Source of the DNA: Taenia hydatigena
Lineage: Eukaryota; Platyhelminthes; Cestoda; Cyclophyllidea; Taeniidae
Direction: 5' to 3'
DNA: 64,000 nucleotides
Assembly (NCBI GenBank): GCA_036345935.2
Contig: JADWOT020001307.1
Coordinates: 95,328-159,327, forward strand
The notes below the pieces were generated by a model that was given only the letters and a program-made list of their open reading frames with translations, was not told where the DNA came from and made no database searches. The stretch's first letter is position 1. Each line of letters starts with the position of its first letter. Shown here in pieces: positions 26,916 to 41,000 of the stretch. The position numbers and the translations under genes are program-made.

Positions 26916-29900
26916 CTTTCACTTCTCTCAACTCAGATTTAGATTCACACGGCACGTAGAACTAACAGAAATCTTCAAGAAAGGCGAAGGCGATTCGTCT
27001 CTTGCTTCGCCATTAATCCATGTTGACTGTGCAGATGCTGGGCAAAGACGTTTATCAGTCAGAGCGACGCACTACAACCAACAAGCCATGAATTAGATGA
27101 CGGACTCAATAAACGATGGCTTTGAGATTAGCGATCGAAAAGTAGCAGTGCTTCCAAATCTTCACATTGTCACAGCAATACAGGCCACCTGTAGCAGAGT
27201 GCGTTGAAATTTGCAAAAGGTACACACACATCGACTAAACGCTGTTGGTCAAAGTTTGCTATAAGACGCATCAAGCCAAATAGTTCTTATTCTAAAGGAT
27301 GGTAAATTAAAACGCAGTAAAAGATCCCCGAGTTGCTGCCGAGATTCTCTTAGTTCTTTGTCGCTGACATGAGGTCCCCTTATATCGACCAAATTCCACT
27401 TTATCACTATCTGACTTGAAAACTCCTCAGAACAAATGCAGGAGCTATCTGGTTTGACATTTCGCCTTTTTACACTGAATACTTAAAATTGGTTTTAACA
27501 AGCGCTGCGTTGATGCCGCAATAGCACAGGCCACCATGTTATTAAGAGGCGATGCTCATCCACAGAATGCACCAAATTCGCCATTATCTGAGTCAGACAG
27601 TCAGCGCATAATTTCACTAAAAATATGTGATAATTCCGCAAATAATCGTCTGCATCTGTGCACGCATTATACGTAAACATGCTTACATCCGCATCTTGAA
27701 AGTGAAGAGAACCTACTTTGCGGGTGACCAAAGAAGCGTCTTCAGCGTAAGGTGCCCGTCCTGCACCACCTGGGACACATTGTACGTTCGTAGCAATTAA
27801 TTTCGGTGAATAACAAAGCATTTAAAGTGTATTACAAGCACTGACTGGATCTGGCCTCATCCTTTCCCGTAACTGTTGTGCAGAGAAGCGATAGTCACAT
27901 AATTGATCAAAACTTGATGTAGGCACCTGAGCAAAGCTTACCTAAAAAAAAATATCAGTTTTCTTGATTTGCACTGCAATTTCCAGGCCACTTTCTTCCT
28001 CTTGTCCCCCCTTGTCCTCTACTCAAGGATTTCATTAAAGTGATGATGCCGTGTGTTCCTTATTCCTTTACGAAGCCGTTGCGCCGAGGATGGACCAAAC
28101 ACGTGGGGCGCGGATTTTATGTCTTTGACCAGTCGTGACCATCCCTCTGTGTTGCGATTTGAACAAATATGACAAGATGCTAAAGGCGTGAAAATAGCTC
28201 GCAGAAGTATCGACCAAACTTGGTAGACCTGAGACCGAATGTTGTAGGGTAGGAAGCTGATTGGTGACATTGCGCTGCAAGGTGATTGATTTAATCAGCA
28301 AGGAATGGCTAGTTCCAAAATGGCACTTAAAGGGTAAGCTTTGAAGAGCGTGTGGATCTGTCGACAATTGAGGTTGGGTGATATAATGTATATTCTGCAC
28401 AAATAATCAGCGTTTGTGCATATGCACATAGTCTACAATGCATCCGGGTACACGGGACGATCCAAGCAGTTAGGACATTCAACTTTGTCCTATGTATGAA
28501 AAAAGGCGTTCGCCATCTTCGAAATAGAAAGGATACCTGGTTTCTCATGAACATTTGGATATTGAGAAAACGAACTGATTCTATGGCTGCCGGAAATTAC
28601 TTATTTGTAAAAATCACCACGTCAAGAAATGTATAAGCATGGACCGCAGCCTAATCTGAGTCAAAGGAAGTCGAAGCAGGTTTTGGGTGGTTCTCATGTA
28701 CGGCCTTCCCCTACAGAGCCCATTACTAATAAATAACACATTAACTTCTCACTAGGCATCCTCTTTTCTTCCTCATTCCATCAGACTGATTTCCGCTAAG
28801 TTTATATCTTCTTTTATTGTTGACGTAGCTTAATAACTAACCGAATCGTAATTTCTGCCCTTCGATCTTCCATAGCATCAGCGTTAGTGATCGCAAAATA
28901 GGGTATTACATAGGCAATTTGCACCAAGTCTCTCATTCTGCTCTTTAAGCATCGTAAGTTCTTACGTTAACAAACGATAGTCATTATGCTTCACTTCTCC
29001 ATCTTTCCGTGGTTTAATTATCTTTGAAGTATGTGCAGTAAAAAAAAACATTTGTAAGGAATGAAAAAAATAAGCTGTTCTAATCTCCACCTACTCGAAT
29101 AAAATGTTGAGTTGAATTTCGAGTTAGAAATGCTTTCAGTAATCAGTGCTCTACGGCACTTGGGACGAAGTGCTCCCATATGAATGCATACGAAGCAGGA
29201 CTCATCTCTTGGTCGAGGTGAGCCCGCTGAGTAAACTTCGCAATTAGCTGAGTGTTGAAAGAGTTGTTAACTCTGCTACTGGTCGCAAAGATGATCGCGA
29301 TTGTCAGGGATACCTACTTTGCACCTCTGTTGGCTTGAATGTTGACGCTTCTTCTCTATTGTTTATAGCAACCTGTCGAGGCCTCTCTCCCTTTCAAACT
29401 TACCTACGACTGATAATATGTCACTCTATTGCTGTGAGTGGTGACAGTGGAAGAAAACGCAGTTGTGCACCTAAAGTTAGAGAAAGCATTGGTGTGGGAT
29501 CAAATGGGAACCGGGTTGCATTTGTTTCTTTCATAAAAACGGGGTTGCGAGGTCAATCACTGAGGAAAGTGAATTGGCTATAAAAGCTCACGTGGAGGAA
29601 CTGAAGCATAGTAAATGGGTCTGCTACAAGTCTGGCAATCATATACATTCTTCATTTCATAAAGTCGTGGATTTACTTAGACAAGGAGAAGGGAGGAAGT
29701 TAAGTAATAAAAGGTGCAGTTATGCAACTGCCATTGTATTGGCGATTGTGAGAAGACAAGTACGTTAAATGACCAATCATCCAATATGGATAAACATCAA
29801 ATCCTTTTATTGCGTGAAAATGGATCTGTACAAGTTTCTTTTAAAAAAGCAAGCCTCATTATTGACAGTGCACCATCGAAAAAATTCAGCTGCTGGCACA

Positions 29901-32900
29901 ATCAGTTGAAGAGAAAGTGTGCTATGTGGTTTGCTTTGATTGGCACCTCCCGACGGTAAAGGGTCCCGGAGAGAAGTGTATTTTCTGCGAACCTACGATT
30001 AGCCTATTAAGTAACATTAAACCACTCTGGGACAATTTCAAGTATGTTGGGGAGACCAATAAAGTGAATTATTTAGGTTGCCCTAGACCACAGCGTCACC
30101 ATGGAAGATGCAAATTATTGAAGTCAAATCTGACCTTGTAATTTCTCCTCACCATAATGATTTTGAGTTATTGGTGCGTGTTTTTCAGGGTGACCATGAT
30201 GTCTACAATAAAATACTGCTAGACGTCACGTCAAGTTAATTGACTGAACAAGGTTTTATTTTTCCATGTTAGGGTTGGGACGATTTGCGTGCATTCCCTG
30301 CAGGTGCGGCTACCGACTATTCTCATATAGCCAAAGCCACAAGAATAGATTTAAAATTATTTGCCTTGTGATTAAGACTCTATACTTACAGCCATACCTT
30401 GAAGTCTGTTTGGTGAGCCATCTCATGCAGTAATCCGAAAGATATGTAACATTGTAAGATGGATAAGTTTCTGGTCTGCTGGCCTTTTGTTACCCAAGAA
30501 ATCGGATCATGGATTGTCTGACCGTGATCGTTAAGCAACGTCACCGGAAGGTAGCGAGACACCCGAGTCTTGAAGCCGAGATGGAAAATAGAGCAGTCGT
30601 TAATGAGTGTTATGCCATTAACAGAGGACTTGGCACGACGCAAAGTTACGAGAGTTCATTTGGACGTTTGCAAAAGACAGCTGGAGCAGCTGCGCAGATC
30701 TCTGTTCTTGTCATCCAGCTCACTTCTGTCCCAGCTTTTTTGGTAATCCTGTGCAATATTGGCTATTCTGATGTCAAATGTGGTAAACATTAGTAATTTC
30801 ATTGGAAATGCATTCGTTGGCATATTCATCTAGACAATAACCGAAAGAATCTTTACTCGTGCTTTTACTACACCATGCATGGTGCTGAGTCTCCAAATGC
30901 TTCTGACCTTCTCCTGTTTTAGCTTTAAAGAATTCATGGCGGCCTGACGCGCTCTAGAATTACCTCCGCTGACGCATTACCAATTCCATGTAGTTTCCTG
31001 TTGTGATTCTCTGAGAGATTCGTGATTTATCGTGTCGAATATCCCGCCTCTTCTAGAAAGATCTCAGCAGCACTTCACGTTTATTACTGCATGTTGGCTG
31101 GTAGCCATAGTCTTGTGCATAGCGCCATAACTTTGACGAATTTGTCAGCGAGCTGCCGACATTGTTAAAGGTGCGCAAATGCAGAAAATGTTACAAATGA
31201 AAGCAGTGATGTAGATGAGTGCTTTTGGCAAAACAAAGTTTTAAATCACAACTGGAAGGCTTCTCTGGTGACTGTAGGGAAAGAAAAGACCGAAAGAATT
31301 CAATGCCATATGGCATGCTACAAAAGTGTTGGCATTTTCGTGCCGCAACTCTCAGTCCTGTAAGGCGCCTGATCAACCACGTGAGCAGTTGAATGTAAGA
31401 CAAATTCAATCCCTTAAAGTAGGCTTAAGCCCCTTGGAACAACAAACCAAGCAAAATAGGCATCAAAAGCTGTTGCAACGCATCTTCTGAGGTAATAGCA
31501 CCTAAGCAATAGCAATAAGGTTCCAGCATATACGTGTGCTGATCTAGAATTCGATTTAGAATGGTGTCTAGGACCCCATTTTACGTTGCGGCTAAAATTA
31601 AATCCAATACAGTGATTGCTTACATTTGACAAGACACTTGGAACACCTGATGTAGTAAAACTTGGAATTTTAGCAAGCGCGTAGCGCCTTATTGCTGCGT
31701 AAATGTGGGCCTGCCCACTCTTAATGGAAAGCGTTAAGCACTTTGGATTATCTTTTCTGCTTATCCTCACGCTGCAATTGCTTTTCATCGTGAACATTTG
31801 GGGCCTGTTCACGCATTAAAACGCTTATTATGCATAAATTAAGTGGATAACTGCCTCTCGCTTTTTTATTATACCATATTGTGGGAAACAATGCGTGTAA
31901 ATGAGTGCCTAAATGGTATATAACACCGTCTAACGATGTTTAAGGTGAGCCCTAACTACAGTGAGCTAGGGCGATCTACTTTTAGATTTGAAGATGATGC
32001 AGTGCTTGTGAGGATTGGATAAGGTGCGTTTATTTTATGCCCTATTTAAATACAAAAAAAACGAGACGCAAATAAATAAATGAAGTTTGCACAAAATATT
32101 GGCTGATACATATAATTAATGACAAATTTTACCTCAAAATGCTCATGTGACTTATTCATTTAGTAATATACCATGCATTGCTCCAAAAACGAATATAAAT
32201 ATAGGTACAACATATGTCTGCAAGTTTCAAGACATAAGTCAACTGCGGATTGCAATTTACGTTAATTGAAACAAGTCTTTATTTCAACTAGTTTACTCAT
32301 CATCCTCAAGGTTATTGGCGGTAACTGCTTCCTGCCTTTCCGACCTATTTAATTCGTTGCTGCAATGCATTGTCATGGTTATGGTAAAAGTGGGCAATGT
32401 AATTTTGAGAACTCGTCTCAACTACTGAGGATTACCTGGTGAACTAACGTTGTGACATAACAAACTTACAAGAATGCATTGCGTCTGAATGAAACATAAT
32501 TGGCTGAGCATGGGCCCTTTAGCGATTGAGTCCGGATCAGGGTCGTTCCGTTGGCATTACTTCGCACATGACTCGGGCAAGAATAAATTGGATTGTATGG
32601 TTTCTTAGCAAACCTCCCATGCATAAATTAACAGTAGCCACCCACTCAATAAATCGGCTTTACCCTTTATATCCACGATTTTATTTATTAGTGAGAAGCA
32701 AATTTGCCTTACACGAATTGCTGACCGTCTGCATCTGCGAGCTATGTTTAAAAGTACTAGTCAATTCAAGTTATTCAATTGCTACCAAGTTGTAGTTGGA
32801 GGCCTTCGTGGCAAGTGAAAAATATAAGCTTTCAGCCCTTGACTTCCATGTCCATCCTTCCCAATGTATCTGCACCTATCTGTCTGTTTGCCCAAATTTG

Positions 32901-35900
32901 TGTGTGTCATTGCACACTTTCATTTTCGCCCTGTTGTAGAGTCGCCTTGATTAATGACGCGCAAACAGGTAAAAAGTGTGCGCGTGTGTGCTTTAGTGTA
33001 TGTGGGTGAAGAGGCGCACTCATTTTATCCTCTTACCCCAAATTTTCCTTCCAGGCGACCAACTAGACAGTTCCATCCTTTAAGTGTTCATTTGGTGTTT
33101 AGCCACCCGTTCATTTAATCTCAACATCACCCTTCGCCAACACGCCATTACCCACACGCCCACCGAATCACTTCAATACACTTCATCGCTTTTTACTTCC
33201 TCTAGCTCCCCTACTTCTCTCTTTCTTCAGACTGAAGTGGACACGGCACATAAAACCGGCAAATACTCCCACGTCTGGTTGAGGCAACCCGTCCTCTGTG
33301 TCGTTGCTACTTTGTGTTGCCTATGCGGGTCTGGAACAAAGGGTCCGTCAATCAAGGCGATGCGGCACGAGCAACAAGTAACGAGTCAGATGGCGGATCT
33401 GATTTTTATGATTGCAGAAGTTGCAATCAAAGAGCTGCAGTGCCTCCTACTCTTCCTTTTCGGCATCTCGAGTCAGACAACAATATCGGAGGGGAAACGA
33501 CATAAGAAAAGGAACTAGGAAATCAAAATATTTTTAATACTAGATTAAATTATGGTGACAGGATTTTTTGCTTCAAATATAATCAGTTAAGCTCGTTGAC
33601 CCATAGGCGATGCGTCCGTGGTTCATGCTAACAGTGTTCTAGATCCCTGTTCGTCATTTACAAAAGCAGCATTTGTAGGGATTTCTTTATTCTTCTTACC
33701 GTCCCTTTGACTACGTCAAATACGTGAAGGCTGTTTGCTTTGAGACATCATTATTGTCTTTGACAAAGCGTTAATAGAGGTCGCATTAATAGGGAGTTGT
33801 AGGATGGCGTTAGCCGGTGTTGGAGGATTCACGTTGTGTTCCTGCCTCTCACCCAAGAGGTATGTTTCAAGATGTATCGACCCAGCCAGATGGGTGGACG
33901 CCGGGCCATGCGAAGTAGCCACGATCCCTCCGTTCGCTGAATTTTATTCCACCACAACGCAGAAGAAAAGCCTACGAAATGAAGGCAATTAGAATTGGCG
34001 TGTATATGCTCATAGTATGAGCTCCATTTGATTTATTCTTGAGATGCATCACACCTTGCGAATCAGAGTGCAGTGGAACATCAAAGTCTCGACAATTGTT
34101 TTGCAAGGTGTGTACTTTTGCAGGAGTGATTCCAAAAGAGCTCCTACGATGGACTCATACACGTTAAATGTAAATTGCCTCCATTCTGAAGGCCCCCTTA
34201 CAGCCTGACCATGTTTGACTGCGGATGTGTCTGCGCGCTTTGGTGATTGCCGCATCTGACAAACTTATGAAGAAAAGCAGATATTTTGAATTAGCCATGA
34301 AGATAGAACTTGGAAAATGACTTGCAGCTAACCGGTGAGCACAACTGGAGGGAAGAATGCACGAGCTGTAAAACATCGCCCATGGTAGGCTCGAATCGTC
34401 CATGACACATTTTGTCTATATAGTGATTGGCGGATGGCAACTAAGCATTTGTCGATGAGACCAACTAAGAGCGCCGCCCTTGCGATGAAGTGTTCTCGAC
34501 CCGTTCTTGATTTCGGCTTAGCCACACCCTTGAAGCACAAGTCCTACGGACTAAAAACCCGCATCATGCCCGTCGCAAGCCCAATTGAGATCCAGTCAAA
34601 GAACCGTAAATGAGAGACGTAGTTGTCATCATACTTGGCTGCAACGCCACGTAATTGGTGCGGCCTGGCAGAAAATCCAATTTTAGATGTCTTCATTTTG
34701 AGGAGTGTGCTGATGCAAGCTGAAAGCTAATGAAAGCTAGCTAAGACGCAATTGCCATATAATGGAGTTGATCACTGTGGCTTTTCTTTTAAACATGTGG
34801 AAGCAAGGAAGTTGAGGTGTAATTATGCCACAAAAAGACCTCCTCTGTAGGTATCAAATAAGGTGCCAGCGCTTTAAATTTAAGTAAGACATTCATTGCA
34901 ATGATACAGGACCGAATATCAACAATGCCAACTTCTGTAATGTTACGAAACTAGTGCATTAAATTTGCATGGATTTCACTACCTGTTCCTAATGCATACC
35001 CATCACAATAAAAATTCTGTCATGGCGGAGTCAGACTGGATTGGTATTTGATGGAAATAAATCAACCATACTAAACAATACGTCAAAAGCTTTCGAGAAT
35101 AAAGATGACTGAATCCGAATATTTGCCTGCATTTTATCAGCACTTATGCTGCCTCAAGTCAATCGGAAGTAGGCCCATTCATCTGAATGCGGAGAGCAAA
35201 GCTTTTGTGGTGGAGCATTGATTTCCATCATGTGACTGCGGTGGCAGTGCCGATAACGTTCATTTCCTTTTTGTAACTTCGTAGTTGATTAGATTGAGCA
35301 TCGCTTCTTTCCAAGCATGGGGATTTTAAATATTCCTGAAATTATCTAGCACGTTTTCCTATTGTTTGTTTTTTAAAGTGATCATCTCCAGATTGTTATA
35401 TCCCAACGTCAGAGCACCTCCATATAATGGTGCCGAATCGTGCGATGCTTGTAATGTATGTGCTATTAACTTGCAGAGGCTGTGGCAATTTGCTTCTCAT
35501 TTTGGCCCATTGGCTTTATTTGTTTGCAATTTAGTCCACCTTTTGCTAGTTTCGTGGTCATTAAGCACTTTTAGCTGATTCGACCTTCCAAAGCATTGGT
35601 AAAGTTGTCCATGCCATAAACTTAGTGCTCTGGTCCCTCATCCGATGCTAAAATTAAGCTAAAACGTCTTAGAAAAACATGAAATTCACTTTTCTGAAGA
35701 CCGGCTTAGAGGTCATTAGCGTGGTTGAACGCGTAACCACGGTCTCTATGGACTGAATTTCTTGCGTTGATGAACAAACTCATCACGAGACCATAGAACG
35801 AGACATTTGTCTCCAAAGAAATAGTGCTAAAATGCAGGCACCTTTGTTTATCAACCAAAATTTTGCTAGCGTTGACGATGTAATGGATGCCATTGACAAG

Positions 35901-37271
35901 TAAATTAGGAGCCCATGTAGCAGCATTTTCCTACAGCACTAAGGTAGTGCGGCAGCATAATCCGCGAGATGTCTGTCGTGAATAAGGAATCAGAGAGTAC
36001 GCTGCTGTCTCTTTCTGTTAACGGTTATGCTTATTAACAAAGACATTGACCATCCGGATCCTACAGCGTTAACTTTTAAATGTCTCGGGCGCGTTTTTAC
36101 TTAATATGGGCGTTATTTACAACTGTATTCCTCCTGCAACAACGACGAGGCTTGTCAAGAGTGTATTTTCACATGAAACTTTTGCATGCTTATGAAGTAC
36201 TCTGGTTTCAGTGCAGCCCTGACTGAAGACTGGACGCAAACGACGTAGGTACATCTCCTTAGCAGGTAAGGATTCGCTCAAAGCATACTGCTGCGAATTT
36301 AATGATTCAATAAGTAGGGGATAGACTTATCAGTCAATCTGCCTCCTTAAAACACAATTTATAAGTGAAGATGACAGCAAACAAACTGACAACGAATGCG
36401 TCAGGTGTAAATCATGAACCGGTCAGCGTGGTTGATTTTGAGTCTTCATTGGTATTCATGTAAAATATGCACCGACTTTTCCACTTATTTGCAAGTCAGT
36501 GAAAAATCTTGACTTCCTCCCTCAATGCGGCCACGAAAAGGACAAGTTCTTTTAGTATGCTATCTCTGCTTCAAGGCTCATAGCATCTTCCACAGCTACA
36601 TCCTTATTTGCGACGACGCTTTTGTTCTGTATTATGTAGTATTTTTACCTCATTTTCCTTATGTTCTAAGGGAACGCGGGATAGAAATCAATAAGATGTG
36701 CAAAACATGTGTAATATTGAGTCTTCATCTGCTTGAAAGACACAGCTGCGTGTGGGTTCATGAAATGTGAATTCAGAAGCCCGCCGGGTAACACGGAAAC
36801 ATATGAAAATGAGCGTACGCTTATTACCACATCACTATTTAAATGCACTCTCCTCCTTGAAAGCGAATAGTTTAACTGCTACTCCTTTGACTTAACTGTG
36901 TCGTTGCCTGGAATGCTCGAAATACCGCGATGACCTGACGCAGTGCACTGTCCCACGAAACGATGTTTGTCTCAGCGTATCGAACGAGCAGCGCACAGTT
37001 AATTTTATGCAGGGCTTTTACAATTTCTCCTTACGTAAGGGTCCCAATCAGCAGTGCAATTGCAGTCTCTACGCAGCAAGTGCTCCTTCGGTTCCATTTA
37101 TCGATAGACTACGCTAGAATGAAACTCATCGCAAACTTACAGCTCTCATTGAAGCAAAATGGTTTCAGCATATTCTAGCCAAACAGCCCGCATCATATGA
37201 CTGCAAAGCAAAGAAAACCAAGGCGAGATACAAACCTCGATTGCAGAACAAACTTAATAGATCAACAATAC
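26916..37271. other. Intergenic or intronic DNA, no supported gene
   Basis: Several open segments occur but none is called. At 27495-27821 (-) CADCLTQIMANLVHSVDEH looks like a shortened C2H2 finger. At 29574-30141 (+) three overlapping open segments in different frames follow each other, the last with GEKCIFC. At 33229-33505 (+) a TTTCTTCAG acceptor leads into two open frames. At 35440-35500 (+) CNVCAINLQRLWQFASH has the C-x2-C-x12-H spacing but lacks the final histidine. Each alone is within chance. Confidence 0.45.
35720..35741. repeat. Short inverted repeat
   Basis: CGTGGTT and AACCACG form a perfect 7-bp stem around an 8-base loop. The size is compatible with chance; no function is inferred. 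Confidence 0.5.
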
Positions 37272-37380
37272 CCACGGAAGTGATTTGAACGCGTGTGTTC
37301 CAGCAACGCCTCCCAAGTCGGAGGTTCTGCGTAACACTCCATGCAATAGAGGCGTATTTCTGAATCCTCAGTTATTTGGT
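37272..37380 (-). CDS. Possible exon with C2H2 zinc finger (finger 3)
   Basis: On the minus strand a CCTACTGCAG acceptor (ending at 37381) opens a frame with CMECYAEPPTWEALLEH followed by TRSNH. This is a full C-x2-C-x12-H-x4-H finger, the zinc-binding pattern of C2H2 nucleic-acid-binding proteins. The position usually held by Phe is Pro, while the Leu three residues before the first His is present. The frame stops just after the finger unless a donor is used: CC|GTGGGT (exon end 37276) or GG|GTATTG (exon end 37272). It is the third finger-like segment in the same sense within 800 bp. By rough estimate a complete C2H2 spacing is expected by chance less than once in a 64-kb six-frame reading, so this segment alone is suggestive, not proof. 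The gene is unknown. Confidence 0.4.
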
Positions 37381-37465
37381 CTGCAGTAGGGCACAATAAA
37401 GCATAAATTTGAGGCATTTTTATGAAATATATGGCTATTGCAAAGAAATTGAGCACAAAACACAT

Positions 37466-37581
37466 TTAAGCAAAATTTAAGGGGACATGCTTATAAATGT
37501 GTGTTCCAATGAATTGACGGAAGAGCGAATCAAAGTTTTCAAACGGTTCATAGCAAAGACAGCACACACTATGATTCGAAC
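37466..37581 (-). CDS. Possible exon with atypical zinc-finger segment (finger 2)
   Basis: A CGAAAATAG acceptor on the minus strand leads into a frame containing SVCCLCYEPFENFDSLF and then THIYKH. The arrangement is C-x2-C with Phe and Leu at the classical hydrophobic positions. However, the first histidine of the H-x3-H pair comes about 17 residues after the second cysteine rather than 12, so this would be an extended or degenerate finger. The acceptor leaves two bases before the first full codon, which fits the one spare base at the GTATGT donor of the preceding segment (37953-38061). The frame ends at a TAA (37466-37468). I could not find a good donor before that stop with the phase needed to join the 37272-37380 segment. 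Confidence 0.3.
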
Positions 37582-37952
37582 CTATTTTCGACGTTTAAGA
37601 CAAAGCATTTGTGTTATATGTAGTAGATGTGAGAGCATGAGGCATGATTACTAAGTTTTGTGACCACCCCAACCTTTTTGATGGCATAACAGTGGTCCTG
37701 TGGTTCTACGAAATGCCGGGCAAGTTGGACAACGTGTGTACATTTCAACTATAACATGTCAAGCAAGTGTACTTGAGGTGAGCGAATCGTACAGACGGTC
37801 ACACAAGGGATTCGGCAAAGTGACCGACATAAGTCAGGACTCGCCTTATTTGACCAATTGTGATTTTCCCTTGGGTTAAAACAGGAGCAGAGTTACTAAC
37901 ACAAAGCCGAATACCTACACATAAACATGCATATCTACGCGCAGAGACATAC

Positions 37953-38061
37953 GTACATAAATGTGCACTCGGTATAATGTGGCGGTCTTGAACAAGGCAG
38001 AGCATATTGGACATTCGCGGAAGACCATTTCGGCAACGAGGAAGGCAAGCCACGGGGGATT
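37953..38061 (-). CDS. Possible exon with C2H2 zinc-finger start (finger 1)
   Basis: On the minus strand, after a GCCCTGTTGCAG acceptor, a frame of 36 codons runs through PPWLAFLVAEMVFRECPICS to LYRVHIYV and meets a strong AC|GTATGT donor. An alternative GTACGT donor lies 4 bp earlier. CPICSALFKTATLYRVH has C-x2-C-x3-F-x5-aromatic-x2-H, the canonical C2H2 order up to the first histidine. The last histidine would have to come from the next exon. The 1-base overhang at the donor matches the phase of the next acceptor at 37581. Function would be nucleic-acid binding if real; no specific protein is recognised. Confidence 0.35.
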
Positions 38062-41000
38062 CTGCAACAGGGCTTAGAGCAAGTCAAATATTAAGCCGAA
38101 GGTACCACCTGGATTTGTCCTCAGGTTTGCGAGTAAGTATAACTTTGAGGAGCAATAGCCGCGCATTTGGCCAATGCCGACACATGGTAGGGTTGATCAC
38201 ATCTCACTTCTCTCTTTGTTATTTTGCTGCATGCTTTGAACTTATTTAGTCCTGTGCAGGCAAGAAGTTGCCCGTCATTGAGGAATTTCTTAATGTACTG
38301 AGCATTTAAGATGCTTAAACTGATACCCTATTACTTTTAATCACCAATGAGAAAATTGCGTTTTGCTGATCTTAAAGGCATAGGCATAGAGTGAAAAGAA
38401 GTACTAGTCTGCCTATTATAGGTCCCTGAGAAATCGTTCCACTGGAAATGAATGCATGTCTTAGTAATTGATCTGTATTTGGCATTTCTGCCCTGTAACA
38501 AATGGCGTTAAGAACAGATTCGATGTGCGACACGAAGCTTTTAGGCATTGGAATGATTGTAACTTCTCATTCCTATTGCCAATCAGACAGGAATGATATG
38601 ATGCTAAGTCAGCGATTCCACCGACTAAGAGAAGCACTAGACTATTGCGTTAGTCTTCCTACTCCTTGATCGTCAAAAAGACTAGATGTGTCCATTATGA
38701 CGTGCTTCCTAATGACCAAAACTGGTGTAATCGTGTCGCTAGATATAACAGCTACATTGGTAGCCTGTGTAAGGTCTTTTTAACAATGGAAGTAGGTATC
38801 ATCCTCCACTGTTCGGAATGCGATGTGGGTCCGCAGACCGCTTATTTTAGTTATTAGTATTAATCAAGGAAGGTTCTCGATGAGTTGAAGTTTTTTCTCA
38901 CACCATTGGATAAGGCCTAGCCTACCCACTTATTCTACAGCATCTTGAAGACATGAAGCTTTGTTCGTGATTTTAACCCTGCAGTATGGTGTACTGAAGT
39001 CATACTTAGACAGGGAATGCCTTCAACTGCAGGTATGGTGGAGATGCACCGGTTAAATAGCCACCAGGTTGGCTGCAAACGGATATTTATCCTCATCTTT
39101 ATATGCTTAACAGCATCTGGCTGTTCCTGGTAAATAGCTGGCATCGCGAATTGAGAATCTAAGCCACCCGACCGTGAGCTGTTTCTCTATGGTACTGCCG
39201 ATGCCGATGATGGTCTTTAACTTAAATGTAGAAATTGGGAGTAGAAAGTAGAAAAACTGTCTTATCTCTAACGTGTCCTTTTGTCATTTCGATATAAAGG
39301 TTGCAATATTGCATTACGTCTATCTGAAGCTCTGATGAACACTGAAGCCGACGATTTAAATTCATTCCATCTGCCTCCTGTTCATCAAAATTTTCCAAGC
39401 GTGGGCCTCATCTGTAGTTGGAGAGTGTAAAATAGCCGGTTTTTTGGCATTAACTTTAGTAAGCTAGGTTAAACAGATGTGCCAGTTGGGACCTACATGC
39501 CAAATCCCTGCTGCCATTGTTTGTAAAAAGATTCAATGGAAGTAAATAAGGAAAAAGCAAAAAAAAACAGTATAAGAAGCGCGCATTTATATGGGCTGGC
39601 TTGTTTTCGAATTCAAACATCCTGAATGAACAGAAGTGTGCATTATTTTAAACGTTAAAAGGTAGGTCATTAACATACCGGTTGAATGGCAATGATTGCT
39701 GTGTACGATTACATCGAACTAAGCCTTAAACAGCATATGTTTCATTTGTCGATTCAGGTTTTGATACAGCGCGAATTCTACGCAAATTTTTAAAATCAGC
39801 GCAGTTGCGCGGATAAATCAACACATCTTTTGCCACTTCTCAACAAAACAGATATTCAATGTCTGTGAAATAATCGAAAATCCCCGTCCGGTTTAAAAAA
39901 ATATTTATAGTAAAAGCGGTTTCATCCATGATGATCAAAGTTACTTGACTGTTTAAATCGCCATGTCAAAAGAAGTGAGAGCCTGGCTGTAGCGTCAGCA
40001 GTGCTATTTTTAACTGGAAGCGAATGAAGGCTAACATGAATAGAAGGAAATGCCTTGGTAATATTTCCATTTTTGACGCCATTTGTCAGTGTGTAATGTC
40101 AACCAATAACGAAAAAATTTGCAACAGACACCTCCTTCATCCTCTCATTTTTGACCTGATTTAATGATGTTGCCTCTTTTAATTTATGCTGGTTTAAGCT
40201 TACCGGGCAATCAAAAGACGACTTTTCTTATCATTCTCCAACGGGAGTTGCTATGCTGACTGCATTTAAAAAATGCAAAACTCGCTTTTCATCTGGCATG
40301 AATTTCATTAGAAGATTTGGCCATTTCGCTGAATTGTTCCATCACCTTGCTTCTTGTGTACCTCTGCAATAATTGTATGGATGAATGCCGAAATAGCGAA
40401 AAAATTTATCTACTTGAGTGGAGAATTATTACAGCTGTAGCAGCAGAAAAGTGCCCATTGATCTTAGCCCATAGCAAATGCAATGAATTGAGATCATGTA
40501 AGTGTGAATAAGACTGAGCGAGTTTTGCTAGGAAATGGTTGATAAACAAGTTGCTGAATCGATTTTGGGCTGCAAACCTTTTACTTTATTGCTGATTGCC
40601 TGGTGAGTCAGATCTGCTTATCCTTCCTGAAAACTCAATGCTTTGCCTCACTACGACGGAACAGCTAGTAGTGGGGACGTTTTACTGCATACTTAATAGC
40701 TGGATATAAAAAGACCAGCCACTGCGACTGCCCACTCCTTAGAGCACTGTCAAAAAGAGGGCTCGGCTGTTAAGCGGAAAGCGGTTGTTAAGGTCTTCAT
40801 GTTTTAGCATGAAAGGGCTAAGTCCCTTTTAGGCACAACCAAAAAATATTCCCTAAAGCACTTTTGTTTTTAACTTAAGGCAAGATAAGCTATTTACGCG
40901 ACCAGTATGTTGTGTGGAGCGCATTTGGATAAATCCAAGCCTTTTAAGCACATTAATTTTACGTTTTGAAACGTGCTTGTTAGTAAAAATTGTTGTTTAG

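Noticed and set aside
27495..27821. CADC followed by two histidines on the minus strand
   Set aside because: The loop between cysteines and histidines is nine residues instead of twelve, and nothing around it supports a gene.
29574..30141. Three overlapping plus-strand open segments that could be one frameshifted gene
   Set aside because: No domain is recognisable, each piece is short, and no second copy was found to test the frame.
33229..33505. Plus-strand segment after a strong TTTCTTCAG acceptor
   Set aside because: Two different frames are open after the acceptor, neither ends at a donor, and neither peptide is recognisable.
35440..35500. C-x2-C-x12-H segment on the plus strand
   Set aside because: The last histidine is absent in frame and there are no splice edges. 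About four such partial motifs are expected by chance in the window.
37561..37590. GATTCGAACC, the complement of a tRNA B box
   Set aside because: The flanking bases do not form a T stem and no A box or cloverleaf fits upstream on the minus strand.
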